The translations under genes were made by a program, and so were the position numbers. The notes under the pieces were generated by a model, which worked only from the letters and a program-made list of their open reading frames with translations, was not told the DNA's origin and ran no database searches. 64,000 nt of DNA from Nocardia sp. MH4 (GTDB taxonomy: Bacteria; Actinomycetota; Actinomycetes; Mycobacteriales; Mycobacteriaceae): NCBI RefSeq assembly GCF_019266065.1, contig NZ_LPNR01000124.1:76580-140579 (forward strand), written 5' to 3'. Positions 23,180 to 31,885 of this stretch are shown piece by piece. How positions within the stretch are numbered: position 1 is the first letter of the stretch; every line of letters starts with the position of its first letter.

Positions 23180-24127
23180 TCACAGTGCGCGCAGCACCCC
23201 GCCACGCTGTCCGGCTCGGTGTAGCTCGGTGAGCCAGTCGGCCGCACCCGGGACGATCCCGGTGATCTCCCAGTGCGTGCGCTGCTCGTACGCGGTACGG
23301 CCGCGGTAACCCGCCTCGACAACCTCGCCGAGGCTGCCGTCCGCGCGCAGCGCGTCCCTGGCGGTGACCAGCGCGGCGATGGTCTCGTCGAGCACCTGGC
23401 CGAGCGCGGTGGCGTTCGGTTCGCAGATAGCGCGCACCAGATCGGGCGCGGTACCGGCGACGCGGGTGCCGTCGCGGAACGAACCGGCGGCCAGGCCGAG
23501 CGCGAGCGCCCCGCCCTCGGCGCCCGCCGCGGCCAGCGCCTCGGCCAGCACGTGCGGCAGGTGCGAGATGCGCGCGACAGCCTGATCGTGTTCGTCGGCG
23601 ACCACCGGAACCACCACCGACCCGCAGTCCAGCGCCAGCCGCACGACCCGTTCCCACGGCTCGACCCGCGTGCCCTCGTCCACGCCGACCGCCCACACCG
23701 CGTCGCGGAACAGTTCGGGATCGGTTGCCGCCCAGCCGGATTCGGAGGTGCCGGTCATGGGGTGCCCGCCGACGAAATTCGCCGCCAGCCCGTGCTTGCG
23801 GACCGCGTCGACGACCGGGCGCTTGATGCTCACCACGTCGGTCACCGGGCAGTTGGGGGCGAGCGCGGCGATCTCGGCCAGCAGCTGTTCGACCGCGGGC
23901 ATCGGCACCGCGACCACCAGCAGCGCGTCCTCGCCGGCGGCTCGGCGCAGCACCGCGGACAGGTCGGTCGACACGTCGAAACCATCGCGACGCGCCGCGT
24001 CGGCACCCGAGTCCGAGCGGTTGTAGCCGTACGCCGGGTACCCCGCCGCGACCGCGGCGCGCAGCAGTGAGCCGCCGATCAAACCGGTTCCGAGGACGCA
24101 GACAGCGGCACGCTGGTCGAGGGTCAT
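23180..24127 (-). CDS. tyrA: Prephenate dehydrogenase
   Basis: A 315-residue NAD-dependent enzyme converting prephenate to 4-hydroxyphenylpyruvate in tyrosine biosynthesis. The Rossmann motif 'VCVLGTGLIGGSLLRAAVAA' starts at residue 9, followed by 'DVVSIKRPVVDAVRKHG', the catalytic His in 'NFVGGHPMTGTSESGW', and 'ISHLPHVLAEALAAAGAEGG' plus the helical dimerisation domain. No ACT or chorismate-mutase domain is fused; the length is that of the monofunctional enzyme. The ATG at 24127 is directly at the Rossmann start. It is divergent from the tadA-partner gene, as in mycobacteria, where tyrA and tadA are also neighbours. Confidence 0.93.
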   Translation of the reverse strand: MTLDQRAAVCVLGTGLIGGSLLRAAVAAGYPAYGYNRSDSGADAARRDGFDVSTDLSAVLRRAAGEDALLVVAVPMPAVEQLLAEIAALAPNCPVTDVVSIKRPVVDAVRKHGLAANFVGGHPMTGTSESGWAATDPELFRDAVWAVGVDEGTRVEPWERVVRLALDCGSVVVPVVADEHDQAVARISHLPHVLAEALAAAGAEGGALALGLAAGSFRDGTRVAGTAPDLVRAICEPNATALGQVLDETIAALVTARDALRADGSLGEVVEAGYRGRTAYEQRTHWEITGIVPGAADWLTELHRAGQRGGVLRAL

Positions 24128-24185
24128 CGGAACAGATTGGCACACGAGTTCATCATTACGGGCGGGACAGACTACCGTTTGGTCC

Positions 24186-24725
24186 ATGGCAGCACAGCGC
24201 TCGGGCACGAACAGGGCGACGTCGGACGACGACTTCGACGTCGAAGGGTTCGCAGTGGCGGTGGTCCGCGAAGAAGGCACGTGGCGGTGCAGTCCGCTCA
24301 GCCACGATGCGCTCCTCGACCTGTCGGTCGCGGAGACGGAGCTGAAGGCATTGCGCAGCTCGGGGGCGGTATTCGGGCTGCTCGACGTCGATGACGAGTT
24401 CTTCATCGTGTTGCGTCCGGCGCCGAGCGGCACCCGCCTGCTCGTCTCGGACGCGACCGCGGCGATCGACTACGACATCGCCGCCGACGTCCTCGACGCA
24501 CTCAATGTGGAAATCCCCGACATCGACCCCGACGACCTCGACGACGTCGAGCCGTGGGAAGAGGGCGACCTGGGCGTGCTGGCCGACCTCGGCCTGCCCG
24601 AGCCGGTGCTCAGCGTGATCCTGGCCGAGACCGACCTCTACCCCGACGAGCAGCTCGGCATGATCGCCCAGCGGCTCGGTTTCGCCACCGAATTCGCGGC
24701 GGTCCTGGACAAACTGCCTCGGTGA
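24186..24725 (+). CDS. tRNA adenosine deaminase-associated protein
   Basis: A 179-residue acidic protein with the actinomycete 'tRNA adenosine deaminase-associated' signature: 'FDVEGFAVAVVREEGTWRCS', 'LKALRSSGAVFGLLDVDDEF', a very acidic centre 'VEIPDIDPDDLDDVEPWEEG' and the C-terminal 'LYPDEQLGMIAQRLGFATEF'. It is found only next to tadA and is presumed to act with it, but no mechanism is established. Its stop overlaps tadA's GTG by 4 bp. Confidence 0.9.
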   Translation: MAAQRSGTNRATSDDDFDVEGFAVAVVREEGTWRCSPLSHDALLDLSVAETELKALRSSGAVFGLLDVDDEFFIVLRPAPSGTRLLVSDATAAIDYDIAADVLDALNVEIPDIDPDDLDDVEPWEEGDLGVLADLGLPEPVLSVILAETDLYPDEQLGMIAQRLGFATEFAAVLDKLPR

Positions 24726-25171
24726 CCGACGAGGACATGGTGCGCGCCGCGATCGCGGCCGCCGCCGACGCCGACCCGCGTGATGTGCCGGTCGGCGCCG
24801 TCGTCTTCGACGCCGAGGGGCGCGAACTCGCGCGCGCGAGCAACGCCAGGGAGGCCCTCGGCGATCCGACCGCGCACGCCGAGGTGCTCGCGTTGCGGGC
24901 CGCGGCCGCCGTGCACGGCGACGGCTGGCGGTTGGCGGGCGCGACGCTGGCGGTCACCCTGGAGCCGTGCACGATGTGCGCGGGCGCGCTGGTGTTGGCC
25001 CGGGTGGGCAAGGTCGTGTTCGGCGCCTGGGAGCCCAAGACCGGCGCCGTCGGCTCCCTCTGGGACGTCGTGCGCGACCGCAGGCTCAACCATCGTCCCG
25101 AGGTGCGGGGCGGGATCCTCGAAGCGGAGTGCGTCGCCCTCCTGGACGATTTCTTTCGAACTCAGCGCTGA
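24722..25171 (+). CDS. tadA: tRNA-specific adenosine deaminase
   Basis: A 149-residue zinc deaminase that converts A34 to inosine in tRNA-Arg(ACG); that tRNA is itself in this window. The cytidine-deaminase-fold zinc site is complete: HAE at 52-54 and PCTMC at 82-86, followed by 'ALVLARVGKVVFGAWEPKTG' and 'NHRPEVRGGILEAECVALLDDFF'. GTG start at 24722, coupled to the upstream gene. It is followed by tRNA-Ser(CGA). Confidence 0.95.
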   Translation: MTDEDMVRAAIAAAADADPRDVPVGAVVFDAEGRELARASNAREALGDPTAHAEVLALRAAAAVHGDGWRLAGATLAVTLEPCTMCAGALVLARVGKVVFGAWEPKTGAVGSLWDVVRDRRLNHRPEVRGGILEAECVALLDDFFRTQR

Positions 25172-25217
25172 CCAGCCGATTTAACGATCCGGCACCCCCT
25201 CCGGTATCGTAGTCGGC

Positions 25218-25308
25218 GGTGGCGTGTCCGAGCGGCCTAAGGAGCACGCCTCGAAAGCGTGTGACGGGTAACCCCCGTCCGAGGGTTCAAATCCCTCCGC
25301 CACCGCCA
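25218..25308 (+). tRNA. tRNA-Ser (anticodon CGA)
   Basis: A complete 91-nt class II tRNA with encoded CCA: acceptor GGTGGCG/CGCCACC, anticodon stem CACGC/GCGTG, loop CTCGAAA with anticodon CGA, a long variable arm, and GGTTCAAATCC T-loop. Decodes UCG. Confidence 0.97.
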
Positions 25309-25310
25309 CA

Positions 25311-25349
25311 GAGCCCCTCACCTGATATGCCAGGTGAGGGGCTCTTTTT
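25311..25349 (+). terminator. Rho-independent terminator after tRNA-Ser(CGA)
   Basis: A perfect 14-bp stem (25311-25324 with 25331-25344), a 6-nt loop, then TTTTT. It is the clearest textbook terminator in the window. Confidence 0.92.
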
Positions 25350-25437
25350 CGTCGGCTGTTCACGCGGTACGGCCCCGCCCGCCGGGGCTGTAGGTAATAG
25401 ACTGGTAGTACCGAAATCCGGGAAGGAACGATGTCTT

Positions 25438-25686
25438 ATGCGCGGGCGACAGCCGCCACCCGCGAAGTCCGGGATCGGGCTCGGGGGGAAGCTCATGGTT
25501 CTGGTCGTGCTGGGCTGGGTAGCCGTCGGGCTGCTCGCCGCGGGCCAGCGACACTACTTCGCCCACCTGCCCAAGGAGTGCTCCGACTGGGCGACGATCG
25601 CGGTGACCGCCGCCGCGGGTCCGGCCAACTATGTCGGCCTGAACCCGCGGGTCAGCCAGTGCGAGGTACCCCAACCGAGCCAGTGA
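25438..25686 (+). CDS. Small single-pass membrane or exported protein
   Basis: An 82-residue protein from the ATG at 25438 with GGAAGGAA about 10 bases before it. A basic leader 'MRGRQPPPAKSGIGLGGK' is followed by one hydrophobic helix (LMVLVVLGWVAVGLLAAG, about 19-36) and a short extracytoplasmic-like tail containing two Cys residues (ECSDWAT and SQCEVPQ). These could form a disulphide outside the membrane. No family recognised. It is followed by a very long inverted repeat and then a convergent MMPL gene. Confidence 0.6.
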   Translation: MRGRQPPPAKSGIGLGGKLMVLVVLGWVAVGLLAAGQRHYFAHLPKECSDWATIAVTAAAGPANYVGLNPRVSQCEVPQPSQ

Positions 25687-25706
25687 TATCGGCGGCTGGC
25701 GCCGCG

Positions 25707-25801
25707 GGGGTTTCCGGCCCTTGGTGCCTCGAATCCGAGGGGCGATACTGCGCCTTCGGCGGTACGTCTCGCCCCTCGGATTCGAGGCGGCCGGAAACCC
25801 C
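25707..25801. terminator. Long inverted repeat between convergent genes
   Basis: Outer arms 25707-25719 and 25789-25801 (13 bp) and inner arms 25726-25745 and 25769-25788 (20 bp) pair perfectly, separated by a 6-nt bulge on the left side only. The 23-nt loop contains a small CGCC/GGCG-like hairpin. The 33 paired bases are far more than a terminator needs. It probably acts as a bidirectional terminator, but it may be a repeated element. Confidence 0.7.
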
Positions 25802-25807
25802 GGGTGG

Positions 25808-28096
25808 TCAGGTGCGGGCGGGGACGGGGGTCTTTTCCTGCTCTTGTAGTTCCCGCAGGCGAGCGCCCTCGACGTCGATGTCGGGGACGATCTTGTCCAG
25901 CCACTTCGGCATCCACCATGCCCATTTGCCGAGCAGCACCAGCAGCGCGGGGATGAGCACCATGCGGACGACGAAGGCGTCGAGGGCGACACCGGCGGCG
26001 AGCGCGAAGCCCATGGACTTGGCGGTGACGTCGGACTCCAGCAGGAACGAGCCGAAGACCGAGATCATGATGATCGCCGCCGAGGTCACCACGCGCGCGC
26101 CGTGGTGATAGCCCTTGACCACGGCCTCGGTGGGATCGGCGCCGTGCACGTACTCCTCGCGCATGCGGGTCACCAGGAATACCTGGTAGTCCATGGCCAG
26201 GCCGAATACCAAGCCGATCAACATGATCGGCAGGAAGCTGACCAGCGGATGCGGGTCCTCGATGAGACCGAGCTCGCCCTCCTGGAAGATCAGCACGGTC
26301 GCGCCGAAGGTGGCCGCCATGGACAGCAGGAAACCGAGCGCGGCCGTCAGCGGGACCAGGATCGAGCGGAACACCAGGATCAGCAGGACGAACGCCGCGC
26401 CCGCCACGATCGCCATGTACGGGACGATCTTGCTGAGCAGGACGTGGTCGATATCGGCGTAGATCGCGGTGCTGCCGGTGATGCCGTAGGACATCTTGTA
26501 CTGCTCGTTCAGCGCGGGTTCGGCATCGCGCGCCGACTGCACCAGGTCCTTGGTCGACTGCGCGTTGGGCCCGGCGTTGGGGATGCCGTTGATCAGCGCG
26601 CCCGCGCCGTCCTGGCTGAGCTGCGGCTCGGTGACAAGCTCCATGTCCGGATAGGACTGTAGCTTCTCGCGCAACGCGAGCAGCGCGGCTTCGCGCTGGT
26701 CGACGGGGGTGTCGCTGAGGTCGACAGCGATCTGCAGGATGCCGTTGCTGCCCTCGCCGAAGCCCTCGGTGCGCAGGTCGTAGGCCTTGCGGACGGTGGT
26801 CGACTTGGGCAGGCTGTCCTCGCCGGGCAGGCCGAGGTTCAGGTTGATCGCCGGCGCGGCCAGCAAGCCGAGCACCACGATGGCCAGCCCCATCGTCACG
26901 GCGGGCCATCTGGCGATGACCTTGGCCACCCGGGTGCCGTTGGTGACGACGCTGTCGTCCTCGGGATCGTGCTGGGCGATCAGCGGCAGCTTCGGTGTGA
27001 ACAGGAACTTGCCGAACGCGCCGAGCAGCGCCGGCATCAGCGTGATCGCGGTGAGCACCGCGAACGCGGCCGCGATCGCGCCGCCCAGACCCATGAAGGT
27101 CAGGAACCGCACGCCGACGATGCTCAGCCCGACCAGCGCGATGATGACCGTCAGCCCGGCGAACACGACCGCCGATCCGGCCGTGCCCAGCGCCGTGCCC
27201 GCCGCTTCCTCGGCCGAATCCTGCACCGCCAGTTCGTGCTTGTACCTCGACACGATGAACAGCGCGTAGTCGATCGAGAGCGCGATGCCGATCATCGAGG
27301 CCAGGAACGTGGTGAAGCTGGGGATCGAGAGCACCGAGGTGGACAGGAAGATCAGCGAGGTGGCCGCGCCGAGGCCGACGATCGCGGTGATGATCGGCAC
27401 GAACGCGGCGACGATCGCGCCGAACGCGACGACCATGACCACCAGCGCCACCAGCATGCCGATCATCTCGGACTTGCCGCTGGGCATCTCCTGTTCCATC
27501 GCGATGGTGCCGCTGATCTCGACCGTCAGCCCGGCCGCGCGGGCGGCGTCACCGACGGCGTAGGCGGCGTCGCGGTCCTCGGCCGTGATATCGGCGAATT
27601 CCTTGATCGTGAACGGCACGCTGAAGTACGCGACGGTGTCGGGGTCGGTCTTGTTCAGCACGTTCAGCGGTGCGCCGCTGCAGGTCGACGGGTCGCGCTC
27701 GGCCCCGAGACAGCCCATCTCCTCGGTCATCGCGATCGGATTCGGGATCGGCTTGCTGTGATCGACGATGTCGAGCTGATCGAGCCGGGCGATCATCGCG
27801 TCGAGCGCCTGCTTGTTCGCCGGGTCGGTGAGCTTCTGCCCGGCCGGCGCGCCGACGACGTAGGTGCCGGTCACGGCGTCGAAGGCGAAGGCCTCCGACA
27901 TGCCGGGGAAGTGTTTGTCGAGGATCTCGGTCGCCCGTTCCGACGGCAGGTTGGGCATGCTGAAGTCGTCGGTCATCGGTTTCTGGAGCTGCGCGCCGAG
28001 GGCGCCGAGCACCAGGAAACAGATCAACCAGACGGGTAGCACGATCCATTTGCGGCGAAAGGCCAGCTTGCCCCACCGGTACAGATAGACGGACAC
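25808..28096 (-). CDS. MMPL/RND-family transporter (copy 1)
   Basis: A 762-residue transporter starting at GTG 28096, 7 nt after AGGAG. It opens VSVYLYRWGKLAFRRKWIVL with the first transmembrane helix, a large outer domain (about 45-190), five helices (about 195-385), a second outer domain (about 400-545) and a second helix bundle (about 550-740). Each half carries the RND-like 'GIALSIDYALFIVSRYKHEL' and 'GLVFGLAMDYQVFLVTRMRE' motifs with the proton-relay Asp-Tyr pair. MMPL proteins export lipids or siderophores, or give drug tolerance. The second copy lies directly upstream on the same strand, beyond a terminator. The substrate is not known. Confidence 0.92.
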   Translation of the reverse strand: MSVYLYRWGKLAFRRKWIVLPVWLICFLVLGALGAQLQKPMTDDFSMPNLPSERATEILDKHFPGMSEAFAFDAVTGTYVVGAPAGQKLTDPANKQALDAMIARLDQLDIVDHSKPIPNPIAMTEEMGCLGAERDPSTCSGAPLNVLNKTDPDTVAYFSVPFTIKEFADITAEDRDAAYAVGDAARAAGLTVEISGTIAMEQEMPSGKSEMIGMLVALVVMVVAFGAIVAAFVPIITAIVGLGAATSLIFLSTSVLSIPSFTTFLASMIGIALSIDYALFIVSRYKHELAVQDSAEEAAGTALGTAGSAVVFAGLTVIIALVGLSIVGVRFLTFMGLGGAIAAAFAVLTAITLMPALLGAFGKFLFTPKLPLIAQHDPEDDSVVTNGTRVAKVIARWPAVTMGLAIVVLGLLAAPAINLNLGLPGEDSLPKSTTVRKAYDLRTEGFGEGSNGILQIAVDLSDTPVDQREAALLALREKLQSYPDMELVTEPQLSQDGAGALINGIPNAGPNAQSTKDLVQSARDAEPALNEQYKMSYGITGSTAIYADIDHVLLSKIVPYMAIVAGAAFVLLILVFRSILVPLTAALGFLLSMAATFGATVLIFQEGELGLIEDPHPLVSFLPIMLIGLVFGLAMDYQVFLVTRMREEYVHGADPTEAVVKGYHHGARVVTSAAIIMISVFGSFLLESDVTAKSMGFALAAGVALDAFVVRMVLIPALLVLLGKWAWWMPKWLDKIVPDIDVEGARLRELQEQEKTPVPART

Positions 28097-28208
28097 GGTT
28101 TTTCTCCTCGCGGTGATCGGTGCGGAGCGGGAGGTAGAGCCGGGTCTAACCAGTCCGAGTCTGGTGCCAGGCCACCGCGATATCAAGCAACCTGCCAGGT
28201 GCGACGGG

Positions 28209-28256
28209 CGAAAAAGCAGGACGACCCCGCGATCCTGAGGGATCGCGGGGTCGTCC
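28209..28256 (-). terminator. Rho-independent terminator of MMPL copy 2
   Basis: A perfect 17-bp stem (28219-28235 with 28240-28256) and a TGAG tetraloop. Read on the minus strand it is followed by TGCTTTTTCG, a proper U-tract, immediately after the stop of the copy 2 gene. Confidence 0.9.
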
Positions 28257-28268
28257 GGTTCGAGTGGG

Positions 28269-30563
28269 TCAGGAGACCGGAAGCGGCTGCTTCACCGTCT
28301 CGGCGCCCTGGTTACGCAGCTGTTCGAGCTTGGAACCCTCGACGTCGATATCGGGCAGGATGCGGTCGAGCCACTTCGGGATCCACCACGACCACTTGCC
28401 CATGATGACCAGCAGCGCGGGCACCACGACCATGCGGACGATGAAGGCGTCGATCGCCACACCGGCGGCCAGCGCGAAGCCGAAGGACTTCGCGGTGACG
28501 TCGGTCTCCAGGATGAACGAGCCGAACACCGAGATCATGATGATCGCCGCCGAGGTCACGACGCGGGCGCCGTGGTGGTAGCCGGAGACCATCGCGTCCT
28601 TGGGCGACTTGCCGTGCACGAATTCCTCGCGCATGCGGGTCACCAGGAACACCTGGTAGTCCATGGCCAGGCCGAATACCAAGCCGATCAACATGATCGG
28701 CAGGAAGCTGACCAGCGGCTGCGGGTCCTCGATCAGGCCGAGCTTGCCCTGCTGGAAGATCAGCACGGTGGCGCCGAAGGTGGCCGCCATCGAGAGCAGG
28801 AAGCCCAGGGCCGCGGTGAGCGGGACCAGGATCGAGCGGAACACCAGGATCAGCAGGATGAACGCGGCACCGGCCACGATCGCCAGGTACGGCACGATCT
28901 TGCTGAGCAGGACGTGGTCGACATCGGCGTAGATGGCGGTGGTGCCGGTGATCCCGTACTCCATGCCGAACTGCGCCTCGAGGTCGGCTTCGGCGCCGCG
29001 CGCTTCGGCGACCAGATCCTTGGTGGCCTGGTTGTTCGGGCCCGACTTCGGCACGCCGTTGAGCATGGCGCCCTGCTTGTTCTCGCTCCACTGCGGCTCG
29101 GTCACGTAGTCCATGCCGTCGTAGGACGCGAGCTTGTCGCGCAGCGCGCCGACCGCGGCCTCACGCTGGCTTTCCGGCACCGCGCTCAGGTCGGTGACGA
29201 CCATCAGCACGCCGTTGCTGCCCTCGCCGAAGCCCTCGGTGCGCAGCTCGTAGGCCTTGCGGACGGTGGAGGTCTTCGGGGCCGAGTCCTCGCCGGGCAG
29301 ACCAAGGTTCAGGCCGGCGGCGGGTGCGGCGAGCGCGCCGAGCACGACGACCGACAGGATCAGCGCGACCCACGGGGCCTTGCCGATCAGGCGGGCGAAA
29401 CGCTGGCCGTTGGTGACCGAGCTCTCGTCCTCGGGATCGTGCTGGGCGACCAGCGGCAGCTTCGGCTTGAACAGGTACTTGCCGAAGGCGCCCATCAGCG
29501 CGGGCATCAGGGTGATCGCGGTGAGCACCGCGAAGCCGGCCGCGATGGCGCCGCCCAGACCCATGAAGGTCAGGAACTGCACGCCGACGATGCTGAGCGC
29601 GCCGAGCGCGATGATGACGGTCAGACCGGCGAACACGACGGCCGAACCGGCGGTGCCGAGCGCGGTACCCGCGGCTTCCTCGGCCGAGTCACGCACGGCC
29701 AGTTCGTGTTTGTACCTGGACACGATGAACAGCGCGTAGTCGATCGACAGCGCGATGCCGATCATCGAGGCGAGGAAGGTGGTGAAGCTGGGGACCTCGA
29801 TCACCGAGGTGCCGAGCATGATCAGCGAGGTCGCGGCGCCGAGGCCGACGATGGCGGTGACGATCGGGACGACGGCGGCGACGATGGCGCCGAAGGCGAC
29901 CACCATCACGATCAGGGCCACGCCCATGCCGATCAGCTCGGACTTGCCGCTCGGCTGCTCCTGCTCCATCGCGATCGAGCCGCTGAGCTCGACGGTCAGG
30001 CCGGCGTTGCGCGCTTCGGCGGCGACCTCGTAGGCGGCGTCGCGCTCGACGTCGGTGACATCGGTGACGCCCTCGATACTGAACGGCACGTTCAGCACCG
30101 CGACGCTGTCCGGCGCGGTCGAGCTCAGCACGTTGAGCGGTGCGCCCGAGCACTTCGACGGGTCGGGGTTGGCGAGACAGCCCATCTTGTCGGTCATCTC
30201 GATGGGGCTCATCAGCGGCTTCGAGTGATCGACGATCGGCAGCTCACCGAGCTTGGTGATGAGCGCGTCGACGGCGGCGCGGTTGGCCGGATCGGTGAGC
30301 TTCTGGCCCTCCGGGGCGCCGATCACGTAGGTGCCGGACACGGCGTCGAACTTGAACTGCTCGGACATGCCCGGGAAGTGCTTGTCGAGGATCTCGTTCG
30401 CACGGGCCGACGGCAGCGACGGCATGCTGAAGTCGTTGGTCATCGGCTTGCTCAGGGTGGCGCCGACGCCGCCGAGCAGCAGGAACAGCAACAACCAGAC
30501 CGGTAGCACGATCCATTTGCGGCGGAAAGCGAACTTTCCCCATCTGTACAGGTATACGGACAC
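28269..30563 (-). CDS. MMPL/RND-family transporter (copy 2)
   Basis: A 764-residue close paralog of copy 1, with the same opening (VSVYLYRWGKFAFRRKWIVL), the same domain order and the same 'GIALSIDYALFIVSRYKHEL' and 'GLVFGLAMDYQVFLVTRMRE' motifs. Similarity extends through both outer domains, which differ more than the membrane parts. Start GTG at 30563, 8 nt after AGGAG. A TetR-family gene is divergent, with a palindromic operator candidate about 100 bp upstream of this start, so this copy is probably the regulated one; copy 1 lies beyond a strong terminator and may have its own promoter. Confidence 0.92.
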   Translation of the reverse strand: MSVYLYRWGKFAFRRKWIVLPVWLLLFLLLGGVGATLSKPMTNDFSMPSLPSARANEILDKHFPGMSEQFKFDAVSGTYVIGAPEGQKLTDPANRAAVDALITKLGELPIVDHSKPLMSPIEMTDKMGCLANPDPSKCSGAPLNVLSSTAPDSVAVLNVPFSIEGVTDVTDVERDAAYEVAAEARNAGLTVELSGSIAMEQEQPSGKSELIGMGVALIVMVVAFGAIVAAVVPIVTAIVGLGAATSLIMLGTSVIEVPSFTTFLASMIGIALSIDYALFIVSRYKHELAVRDSAEEAAGTALGTAGSAVVFAGLTVIIALGALSIVGVQFLTFMGLGGAIAAGFAVLTAITLMPALMGAFGKYLFKPKLPLVAQHDPEDESSVTNGQRFARLIGKAPWVALILSVVVLGALAAPAAGLNLGLPGEDSAPKTSTVRKAYELRTEGFGEGSNGVLMVVTDLSAVPESQREAAVGALRDKLASYDGMDYVTEPQWSENKQGAMLNGVPKSGPNNQATKDLVAEARGAEADLEAQFGMEYGITGTTAIYADVDHVLLSKIVPYLAIVAGAAFILLILVFRSILVPLTAALGFLLSMAATFGATVLIFQQGKLGLIEDPQPLVSFLPIMLIGLVFGLAMDYQVFLVTRMREEFVHGKSPKDAMVSGYHHGARVVTSAAIIMISVFGSFILETDVTAKSFGFALAAGVAIDAFIVRMVVVPALLVIMGKWSWWIPKWLDRILPDIDVEGSKLEQLRNQGAETVKQPLPVS

Positions 30564-30661
30564 GAGGGTGCTCCTAGCGCGAAGAACTCGGGTGGGATCA
30601 GGCTCGTAGACAGCACTTGCGGGTCTCCCCTGACGACCCGCCTCCACATCGTCGTTTTCTG

Positions 30662-30686
30662 CCTACCGTGCGGTAGGTAGACTACC
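30662..30686. promoter_or_regulatory. Palindromic TetR operator candidate
   Basis: The sequence CCTACCGTGCGGTAGG (30662-30677) is a perfect 7-2-7 palindrome and overlaps a second inverted repeat, GGTAGACTACC (30676-30686). It lies in the 200-bp divergent intergenic region between the MMPL gene and the TetR gene, the standard place for an autoregulatory operator. Confidence 0.75.
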
Positions 30687-30763
30687 GATTCAGTAAGTGG
30701 AGAGGCAACCTCAATTTCGGGGGCGCCGCGTAAGTCACACGCAGTGATGGGAGGATTGAATAC

Positions 30764-31360
30764 ATGGCTCCCCGAGACACCGTCGACGCCGTTTCCGCAG
30801 GTGGAGGCACTAAGCAGGCTATCCGCGACGCCGCGGTACAGCTTTTCGGCGCCAAGGGTTTCGAGCAGACGAGCCTGCGCGAGGTCGCCGATATGGTGGG
30901 GATCACAAAGGCTTCGCTCTACTACCACTACGCGTCGAAGCTGGATCTGCTCCTCGCGATCATCGATCCGATCATCGATCACATGCGCGACATCGTCACC
31001 GACATCGACGCGGTCCCCTACGACGACGAGGGCATCCGCGCGGTGCTGCGGACGTACCTGCGCGGGATGATCCGGCACCGCGCGGCGGGCGCGCTGTGCG
31101 TGCGCGACACCGCGGCGATCGTCAACGCCATCGCCGATCGCTACCCCGATCTGATGGAGCCGACCAGGGAACTGCGCACCTGGCTGGCCGGTCCCGACCC
31201 GGATCAGGAAGCCATGCTGCGCGCGGCCGCGGCCATCGAGGTGCTCGGGGTCGCGCTGCTGTCATCGGAGCTGGCGCCCGGCGCGACCGATGAGATGGTG
31301 GAGAAGACCCTGCTCGACGCGGCGACCTGCGTGCTGACCGCCTGCGGACGGTCGGCATGA
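30764..31360 (+). CDS. TetR-family transcriptional regulator (MMPL regulator candidate)
   Basis: A 198-residue repressor. The HTH is at about residues 16-62: 'TKQAIRDAAVQLFGAKGFEQ', 'TSLREVADMVGITKASLYYH' and 'YASKLDLLLAIIDPI'. The C-terminal ligand-binding half is all-helical and contains 'CVRDTAAIVNAIADRYPDLM'. It is divergent from the MMPL transporter genes with a perfect palindrome between them, so repression of the transporter released by an unknown lipid or drug is the simple model. The ATG at 30764 is preceded by GGGAGG. Confidence 0.9.
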   Translation: MAPRDTVDAVSAGGGTKQAIRDAAVQLFGAKGFEQTSLREVADMVGITKASLYYHYASKLDLLLAIIDPIIDHMRDIVTDIDAVPYDDEGIRAVLRTYLRGMIRHRAAGALCVRDTAAIVNAIADRYPDLMEPTRELRTWLAGPDPDQEAMLRAAAAIEVLGVALLSSELAPGATDEMVEKTLLDAATCVLTACGRSA

Positions 31361-31407
31361 CCGGGCGGCCCGCCGCTCCCGCCCGGCCGACCGCGTAAGT
31401 TCGACTC

Positions 31408-31884
31408 GTGCATATCACCGCCAGGGTCGATTACGCGGTGCGAACGCTGCTGGAGCTCGCCGCGGCCGACGGCGTCGTCAAGGCCGAGGCGATCGCCGCC
31501 GCCGCGCAGATCCCGCCGAAGGTACTCGAGACCGTGCTGGCCGAGCTGCGCCGCGCCGACCTCGTGCTGAGCAGGCGCGGTCCCGACGGCGGCTACCGCC
31601 TCGGCAGGCCTGCCCCGGAGATCTCGGTGGCCGACGTGATCCGCGCCGTCGAATCGCCGCTGGCCTCGGTGCGCGGGCAGCGCCCCGAGGACGTGCGCTA
31701 TCCCGGCGCCGCCGAACCGTTGCAGCAGGTATGGATCGCGCTGCGGGTCAACATCAGGGCCGTGCTGGAGAACGTCTCCATCGCCGATATCGCCACCGAC
31801 CGGCTGCCGGGTTTCATCGGCGAGCTGATCGCCGACCCCGGCGCCTGGGTGCGGCGCGAGCCGCGCACGCCCGCCGGCGCGTAA
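31408..31884 (+). CDS. Rrf2-family transcriptional regulator without cluster cysteines
   Basis: A 158-residue regulator from the GTG at 31408. The Rrf2 winged helix is plain: 'MHITARVDYAVRTLLELAAA' (with GTG read as Met), 'QIPPKVLETVLAELRRADLV', 'SRRGPDGGYRLGRPAPEISV' and 'ADVIRAVESPLASV'. Iron-sulphur members (IscR, NsrR, RsrR) have three Cys residues after this region. Here there is no Cys in the entire protein, so it cannot carry such a cluster by Cys ligands and probably senses something else. It lies 47 bp after the TetR gene and 81 bp before an ABC exporter pair, which it may control. Confidence 0.87.
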   Translation: MHITARVDYAVRTLLELAAADGVVKAEAIAAAAQIPPKVLETVLAELRRADLVLSRRGPDGGYRLGRPAPEISVADVIRAVESPLASVRGQRPEDVRYPGAAEPLQQVWIALRVNIRAVLENVSIADIATDRLPGFIGELIADPGAWVRREPRTPAGA

Positions 31885-31885
31885 T

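Noticed and set aside
24125..24186. The divergent tyrA/tadA-partner gap as a riboswitch or operator
   Set aside because: Only 58 bp without a hairpin or repeat that I could support.
26102..30506. Long plus-strand frames rich in Asp, Arg, Gly and His
   Set aside because: These are antisense shadows of the two MMPL genes, a usual artefact of high-GC DNA.
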